The notes below the pieces were generated by a model that did not search any database, was not told the DNA's origin, and saw nothing but the letters and a program-made list of their open reading frames with translations. Made by a program: the position numbers and the translations under genes. 64,000 bases of DNA, taken from positions 139,824,126 to 139,888,125 of the forward strand of contig JALIGW010000003.1 of NCBI GenBank assembly GCA_023053685.1, given 5' to 3'. This DNA is from Diadophis punctatus similis. Its lineage: Eukaryota > Chordata > Lepidosauria > Squamata > Dipsadidae. Shown here one piece after another: positions 57,906-64,000 of this stretch (position 1 is its first letter; every line of letters starts with the position of its first letter).

Positions 57906-58428
57906 CAGTGGTGGGTTCCTACCAGTGCGGTCCACTCTATAGCACCGGCAGCGGCCCGCTGGTGACATCACAGTACTGGTGTGGTCGGTTGCCGGTGCCT
58001 GGGCGCCGCCATTTTTTTGAATTTTTTTTGAATTTTTTTTGAATTTTCTTCTGCGCATGCCCAGAAGCCGAGTTTCCAGCACTGCTCATGCGCTGCCTTC
58101 CTACCCCACAGTGAGTCCAAGCAGGGGATGATGGCTGAGGGAGTGCGTGAGACGCTGAAAGAACGGGCGGCAGGAGCTATCTCCATTCCCCTCCCTTCAG
58201 CAGTCCGAGAAGCAACGAACGTGCGGTGATGATCCTAGGCATTTTCGCATGTTTGAGGCTTCTCGAGCTGCTGAGGGGAGGGGGAATGGGCAGCAGGACC
58301 TATCTCAGTTCCCCTCCCTTCAGCAGTCCGAGAAGCCACGCCCACCCAGTCACATGGCTGGCAAGCCACACCCACAAAATAAGCCACGCCCACAGAGTGG
58401 TAGTAAAAACATTAGGAACCCGCCCCTG
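57906..58428 (+). mobile_element. Non-autonomous hAT element (hAT-B), 523 bp, nested in BovB
   Basis: Starts CAGTGGTGGGTTCCTACCAG and ends TTAGGAACCCGCCCCTG, with the exact 8-bp repeat ccctctgc (57898-57905 and 58429-58436). BovB sequence resumes immediately, so the insertion followed the BovB arrival. Confidence 0.93.
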
Positions 58429-58660
58429 CCCTCTGCCATCTCTTTCTCCCTTTGCCTTCAATCTTTCCCAACATCCGGGTCTTTTCCAATGATTCCTCTC
58501 TTCTCATTAGGTAGCCAAAGTATTTGAGCTTCAGCTTTGGTATCTGACCTTCTATTTCACTATTCCTCCTTGTCTCCTTTAATTTTGCTTCATGTTCAAC
58601 CGGGTTTTTTTCTTGGATACGTGCATCAACCTTTCTCTTATTTTTGTTAAAATTAACAAT
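58429..58660 (-). mobile_element. BovB LINE, antisense, second part
   Basis: 'cttcaatctttcccaacatc', 'tcttttccaatgattcctc' and 'caaagtatttgagcttcag', the reverse of the block also seen at 42090-42200. Confidence 0.88.
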
Positions 58661-60132
58661 GATAATCATAATGACTTCCCATGAGTTGGGTTGAAATTGA
58701 GTTGAGTTGAGTACATTGGCTCTGATCCCTGTCCATTAGAAGGAGCATTCCACGGTCAGATTTGAATCAGCAATTTGAAGCAAAGAACATGAACCATAAC
58801 CAAGTATGTGATGGAGTCTAATTGTGAATTAAGTTGCATATTTATGGGGCAACTTTCAAAAACGTAATGAAGCAATGTTGATTGGCAAACTGCAGCTATA
58901 TGGAAGGACTAATAAATTTTGAATAAAACAAATAAAATCTATTCCCAATGTTGTGGTAACAAATCTGGAGATATCAGACGGTTCATATAAATGCCAGCTT
59001 TGTTAGACAAACACAATGATTACAATCTGTGGTTACTGAGGAAAAAATAGCATTGGTGTTGAAACAAATGCTATTTGCATAGTTCCAGGACAGAGAATGT
59101 GAAAATATTTAAAATTGGGATCAGTGAGACAACTTTGGGGGATAGAAATTAATTACATTTTTAAAAAAATAGTCTGCTTTGATAAAGTGCATCTTATTTT
59201 TTTACTAAAACAGCCTTCTTTGATATCCTCAACCTGATATAAGAAAGGATACTATAATTACCATCATTCTGAACCTTAACCATCATCCTCAGTCGGCATG
59301 GACTAGCTGGGTTATTGTAATATATTATAGATAGAAGCTTCCAGGTTGGGAAAGTTGTTGTAATTTAATTTTAAATAAACAAATTGTGCATAAGATCCAA
59401 TCTACATAAAAAGAAAAACCTTGGGATTAGCGGATACATTCAGTATGTTGAAAGCACTGATGTCTGAATTGTCCTATAATCCAAGGATTTCATGGTTAAA
59501 TAAAACAATCACATGAAGAATAAAATCAACAGTAGTCATGTTTTGCACAAGGCAGGCACGGAAACATACCGAAATGCCTGACTGGAAAGAACTTGTATTT
59601 TTCCAACATGGCTGCCATAGTGGGTATAAGTAGTCAAAAAACAGCCCCTCATCCTGTCTAGGATACTTGCTTACTACTGTAAGGTGTCTGAAGGTTGAAT
59701 CATGGTAACTATACAATTTTTTGTTAACTTGAGATGTTTTGCTGTTCATCCAAACATCTTCATCAATCAGAGAAAGTCAGTTAGGTGGAGAATCGTTGGA
59801 ATGTGCCAACTCTTGCCACACCTACCTCAAGGGTTTTCTCCCTTGCAAGTTGTCTTTGGTTTTGCATCTGGGCAAGTGGAACAGTTCCAAACAAAGGAGT
59901 GGACTGCAGCTGTCCATCCCTTTATTTTCTAAGACTACTGTAGGTGACCCAGGGACATTTTTTTAAAAAATAACTATGATGATAAATGCAAGCACTTTGA
60001 TTTACAGAATGACATCTTTCTATTTATGTTTAAATATTTTTAAAAAATCCAAAAAGTCAAAGGGCAGGAAGGTTTATAAATGATCACGGGAACCGTCTCT
60101 GGACAAGCTGGTGATGGATAAGATTAACATAT
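58661..60132. other. Intergenic sequence, no gene seen
   Basis: AT-rich unique sequence with no recognised gene or repeat. Confidence 0.5.
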
Positions 60133-60477
60133 TGAGCCGTGGTGGCGCAGCAGTTAGAGTGCAGTACTGCAGGCTACTTCTGCCGATTGCAATTTGGCAG
60201 TTCAAATCTCACCAGGCTCAAGGTTGACTCAGCCTTCCATCCTTCCGAGGTGGGTAAAATGAGGACCCAAATTGTTGGGGACAATATGCTGACTCTGTAA
60301 ACTGCTTAGAGAGGGCTGTAAAGCACTGTAAAGCAGTATATCAGTCTAAATCAGGGGTCCCCAAACTTGGCAACTTTAAGACTCGTGGACTTCAACTCCC
60401 AGAATTCTGGGAGTTGAAGTCCACAAGTCTTAAAGTTGCCAAGTTTGAAGACCTCTGGTCTAAATGCTATTGCTATT
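60133..60477 (+). mobile_element. tRNA-derived SINE, near full length, with nested hAT-C
   Basis: The head 'gagccgtggtggcgcagcag' with 'ttagagtgc' holds the A-box region, and 'ggcagttcaaatctcacc' is a near-consensus B-box (GTTCAAATC). The body runs through 'ccatccttccgaggtggg' and 'tgctgactctgtaaactgc' to 'tctaaatgctattgctatt'. The hAT-C insert at 60352-60457 splits the last 20 bases. Confidence 0.85.
60352..60457. mobile_element. Palindromic hAT-type element (hAT-C), 106 bp, nested in SINE
   Basis: Starts CAGGGGTCCCCAAACTTGG and ends CCAAGTTTGAAGACCTCTG. The exact 8-bp repeat gtctaaat flanks it (60344-60351 and 60458-60465). The two arms meet at the self-complementary cagaattctg with no spacer. 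Confidence 0.92.
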
Positions 60478-60930
60478 TTGCAAAAAATCTGGAAGGCTGT
60501 TAGAAGGCAGCAAGCTGCTAGAATTTTCTACGTCTCTTTCCTGTTATTTATTGATTGAATAGATGTTTGCAGCCCAGAAATAGTAGCCTTACTACAGAAT
60601 AGATTGCACATTTCCTACCCCTGATGTAATGGAATCTAGATAGGATGATGATCCATACAACGCAATCATTCGCAAAATGAGAATGAAACCCCGCCTCTAC
60701 AAAAATTAGTGAAGCTTCTAACACACAAGAAGTCCCTCATAATTTATTTTATACTTCTAACAATGAATAGAACTTGAACACAAACATCCAGAGCTAAAAT
60801 TGAGGTGTCACCTATTCACACAGGAGTTGTGCACTGCTATTCATTGGTTTGCAAAAAAAAAATGTTTTGGAACACGCCAGGATGCAAATGTATCATCTCT
60901 TTGCAACTCTTTAAAATAGCTAAAAGTTTC

Positions 60931-61248
60931 CAGGGGTGAAATCCAGCATGTTCTGACAGGTTCTGGAGAACCGGTAGCGGAAATTTTGAGTAGTTTGGAG
61001 AACTGGCAAATACCACCTCTGGCTGGCCCCAGAGTTGGGTGGGAATGGAGATTTTGCAATATCCTTCCCCCAGGAGTGGGGAGGGAATGGAGATTTTGCA
61101 GTATCCTTCCCCTGGAGTGGGGTGGGAATGGAGATTTTGCAGTATCCTTCCCCTGCCACGCCCACCAAGCCACGCCCACCAAGCCACACCACACCCACCA
61201 AGCCACGCCCACAGAACCGGTAGTAAAAAAAATTGGATTTCACCGCTG
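60931..61248 (-). mobile_element. Non-autonomous hAT element (hAT-D), 318 bp, with internal tandem repeats
   Basis: Starts CAGGGGTGAAATCC and ends GGATTTCACCGCTG. 'gctaaaag' lies four bases left of the start and 'gctaaaac' follows the end, probably an altered 8-bp duplication. Inside are three 41-42 bp units beginning 'gggaatggagattttgca' at 61041, 61083 and 61124, then a shorter (ccaccaagccacgcc)n array at about 61156-61212. Confidence 0.85.
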
Positions 61249-62504
61249 GCTAAAACCTCTACCTTTAGTGTGCTTCGAAGCACTTTGTTGGAATTAAATC
61301 CAAAACATTGCACAACGCTAATACTATAGGTGTATCACCCCAAACCAATTCTCGCACTATATAGGCCACGGGAAGACTCCAAATTGGTCAGACCTTGTAC
61401 AGACCTGAGGAGCCTGGCATTCTATTGTTCCTGGTCAGCAGAGCAAATTGTACTTTTTGCTGACTACACTTCAGGCTTCACGGAGAGCAGGCAGCAGAAT
61501 TTACTCCATTAAAGAGCTGCCAACCTCCAAGGATCGGAGAGGTCCAGAATAATGCTCCTGGTGCATTTTCTTGCCCACTCCCTTGCCTATAGTTAAAGAT
61601 AAATATGGTCAGGGACCATGCTTACATTTGGAAGAGCGTTAATGGACTTTATCAAAGTGAGAGGGCGATAGTTTAGCTTTTTTTCTGATTTGGGCAGAGA
61701 GATGCATGTATTTTCTTGTGTTTATTCCCCAAATTACTTTAGATCTACTTTAGGGTTCATTGTACAGTTGTGTCCTTCCTGCCTTAAAACGGTAGTAAAT
61801 TGTGTCAATATTTTCCAGCAATCGCAGTCATTGGGGACTCTGGAGCACATTAAACAGCCTTAGAAATTCAGGTAAACTGACACGAGAATAGAGTAGCAAC
61901 TTAGCAGCTTTCTCACAATGCACTGCAGAGGGATATTACCGCAGAGCGGGTAAGAAATTTAAATGATTGGCAGCTTGTAGCTCTTCCCTAGACTCCAGAA
62001 TTCCTTCTTCCTTTGCTTTCCTTCATTAGTAAGCCTGTTGGGATTGAATCATAATGTCAGAGGGAACTTACAATGATGCTGGGCCAAAGGCTACCAGATA
62101 GCACTTTGCATATTTAGAATCAACTCCAATTTAAAATTATAAGTCTCAAAAAATTAAGAGTGTGATCTCTAGGACACTCCTCAATTTCTAAATTCATGTG
62201 CAATTCCCTCACATAATAGCTCGAATGTGAGATTTTTTTAAAAACACAGATGTAAAATGCTTGATCTACAGTTTGCAGTACTGAATTACATTATGTAGAT
62301 AATATGACATTTCCTCTGCCGGCATTTCTTTGGTACTTCAATTCACTTTAGTTTGCAGTGGAACTCATGGGGCTGTGATGAATTAATCAAAACTCAACTT
62401 TGTTACATTTCACTTTTATTGATTTGTGTCTCCAACTTGGCTGAAATGTTCTTGTGATTTTTGGAAAATTATTATCATTATATCGAAGGTCAAAACGTAG
62501 ATTT
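61249..62504. other. Intergenic sequence, no gene seen
   Basis: AT-rich unique DNA; no gene or repeat was recognised. Confidence 0.5.
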
Positions 62505-63565
62505 TTGAGAGCTACGTGTCCAATATATTCAAGTTGACAGGGAATGTTCCCCAAGGCAGCATACTAGGACCAACACTCTTTATACTTTATATAAATGACC
62601 TTTGCGATCACATTACAAGCGACTGCGTTCTCTTTGCCGATGATGTAAAACTCTTCAACACCACCGACAACACTGCTATCCTCCAAAAAGACCTAGACTT
62701 TGTGTCAGAATGGTCAAACATCTGGCAACTCCAAATCTCAACCAACAAATGCTCTGTCCTACACATTGGCAAAAAAAATCAGAACACCAAATACAAGCTG
62801 AACAGACAAGACCTTACAGATGACCCTCACTCTGTCAAAGACCTTGGAATACTCATATCAAATGACCTAAGTGCCAAAGCCCACTGCAACAACATTGCCA
62901 AAAAGGCTTCAAGAACTGTTAACCTAATCTTACGTAGCTTCTTCTCCGGTAATATCACACTACTAACCAGAGCATACAAAACATTCGCCAGACCAATCCT
63001 TGAATACAGCTCATCTGTCTGGAACCCACACCGCATATCGGACATAAATACATTATAAAGTGTCCAGAGATACTTTACAAGAAGAGTCCTCCACTCCTCT
63101 ACTCGCAACAGAATACCTTACGCAACCAGACTTGAAATCCTGGGCTTAGAAAGCTTAGAACTACGTCGCCTTTGGCACGACCTAAGCATAGCTCATAAAA
63201 TTATCTGCTACAACATCCTTTCTGTCAACGACTACTTCAGCTTCAACCACAACAATACACGAGCACACAACAGATACAAACTCAAAGTGAACCGCTCCAA
63301 ACTTGACTGTAGAAAATACGACTTTAGCAACAGTGGTAAATGCCTGGAACTCACTACCTGACTCTGTGGTTTCGTCACCAAACCCCCAAAACTTTACCCT
63401 TAGACTGTCCACTGTTGACCTCACCCGATTCCTAAGAGGTCAGTAAGGGGCATGCATAAGTGCACCAGCGTGCCTACCGTCCCTGTCCTAATGTTTCCTC
63501 TTATCAGTACCCATCTTATGTATATAAACAATGTTATATCTATGTATATTACCAACATGTACTTG
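62505..63565 (+). mobile_element. CR1 LINE with reverse transcriptase core, broken by a stop
   Basis: The first frame (62516-63058) holds PQGSILGPTLFILYINDLC (RT motif B region), LFADDVKLFNTTDN with the catalytic FADD block (motif C), then LQISTNKCSVLHIGKKN and SRTVNLILRSFFSGNITLL. A stop interrupts it near 63055. Beyond that, decayed C-terminal coding follows to NNTRAHNRYKLKVNRSKL and the 3' end 'gtacttgacaaaaataaa'. It is the best RT region in the window, but the N-terminus and endonuclease are absent. Confidence 0.92.
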
Positions 63566-63600
63566 ACAAAAATAAATAAATAAAATAAATAAAAAATAAA
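63566..63600. repeat. (AAAT)n tail of the CR1 copy
   Basis: Short, slightly irregular AAAT/AAATAA units directly after 'ttgaca'. Confidence 0.85.
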
Positions 63601-63667
63601 ATGCTTCAAGTCCCATCTCTCTGAAAGATGTGGGTTGATTCTCTGAGATGGCTCCCTTCCTTTAGAA

Positions 63668-63801
63668 CAGGGTCCTCAAACTTGGCAACTTTAAGACTGG
63701 TGGACTTCAACTCCCAGAATTCCCCAGCCAGCCTGGCTGGTTGAGGAATTCTTGGAGTTGAAGTCCTCTAGTCTTAAAGTTGCCCAATTTGAAGACCCCT
63801 G
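63668..63801. mobile_element. Palindromic hAT-type element (hAT-C), copy near window end
   Basis: Starts CAGGGTCCTCAAACTTGG and ends CAATTTGAAGACCCCTG, with long arms around 'cagccagcctggctgg'. Flanks ctttagaa and tcttagaa agree at six of eight positions, an aged target duplication. Confidence 0.8.
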
Positions 63802-63837
63802 TCTTAGAACATTGGAAGTTGAATCATGATAATTGGA

Positions 63838-63948
<111 letters not shown>

Positions 63949-64000
63949 GGTTTGAAACTTTTCCCTGCTGATCTAAATAGCTTCTTCTGGATAAGCAGTG

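Overview
The window is vertebrate nuclear DNA, most likely from a squamate reptile and probably a snake. The evidence is a single vertebrate developmental gene (ID4) with GT-AG introns, set in AT-rich DNA that is crowded with squamate-type repeats: CR1-, L2/Rex1- and BovB-like LINEs, Penelope-like elements, tRNA-derived SINEs, and several families of short hAT- and mariner-like DNA transposons. A microsatellite joined to a snake-type CR1/L3 LINE end at 52917-53210 favours a snake. Species assignment is inference. No bacterial, phage or CRISPR feature was seen. The window opens exactly on AAGCTT, a HindIII site, which would fit a BAC insert end.

Layout. Positions 1-8700 are intergenic, with LINE fragments, a Penelope-like remnant and DNA transposons. 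Positions 8700-11200 are nearly free of recognisable repeats and lie just upstream of the gene. Positions 11200-16910 hold ID4 on the plus strand: inverted CCAAT boxes, a TATA box, a GC-rich first exon with the helix-loop-helix coding region, a 15-codon second coding exon, and a third exon that is all 3' UTR. Positions 16911-20190 are again repeat-poor and could hold regulatory sequence. From 20190 to 64000 there is no gene I can support; the DNA is a mosaic of nested mobile elements and microsatellites separated by unique sequence.

The clearest structure outside ID4 is the transposon stratigraphy. At least four families of short hAT-type elements (called hAT-A to hAT-D here, my labels) begin with CAG and end with CTG, and most copies sit between 8-bp direct repeats that can be read directly. 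Many are nested in older CR1, BovB, mariner-like or SINE copies, so the order of insertion can be deduced. Several copies of one CR1 lineage all end in the same short 3' sequence followed by different microsatellites.

I did not find a convincing new biological system. The most notable items are the near-perfect 66-bp-arm palindromic hAT element, the recurring hairpin at Penelope-like ends (one copy in ID4 intron 2), the two adjacent 13-bp hairpins at 6066-6140, and an ID4 protein in which a glycine/cysteine-rich stretch occupies the place of the mammalian poly-alanine tract.
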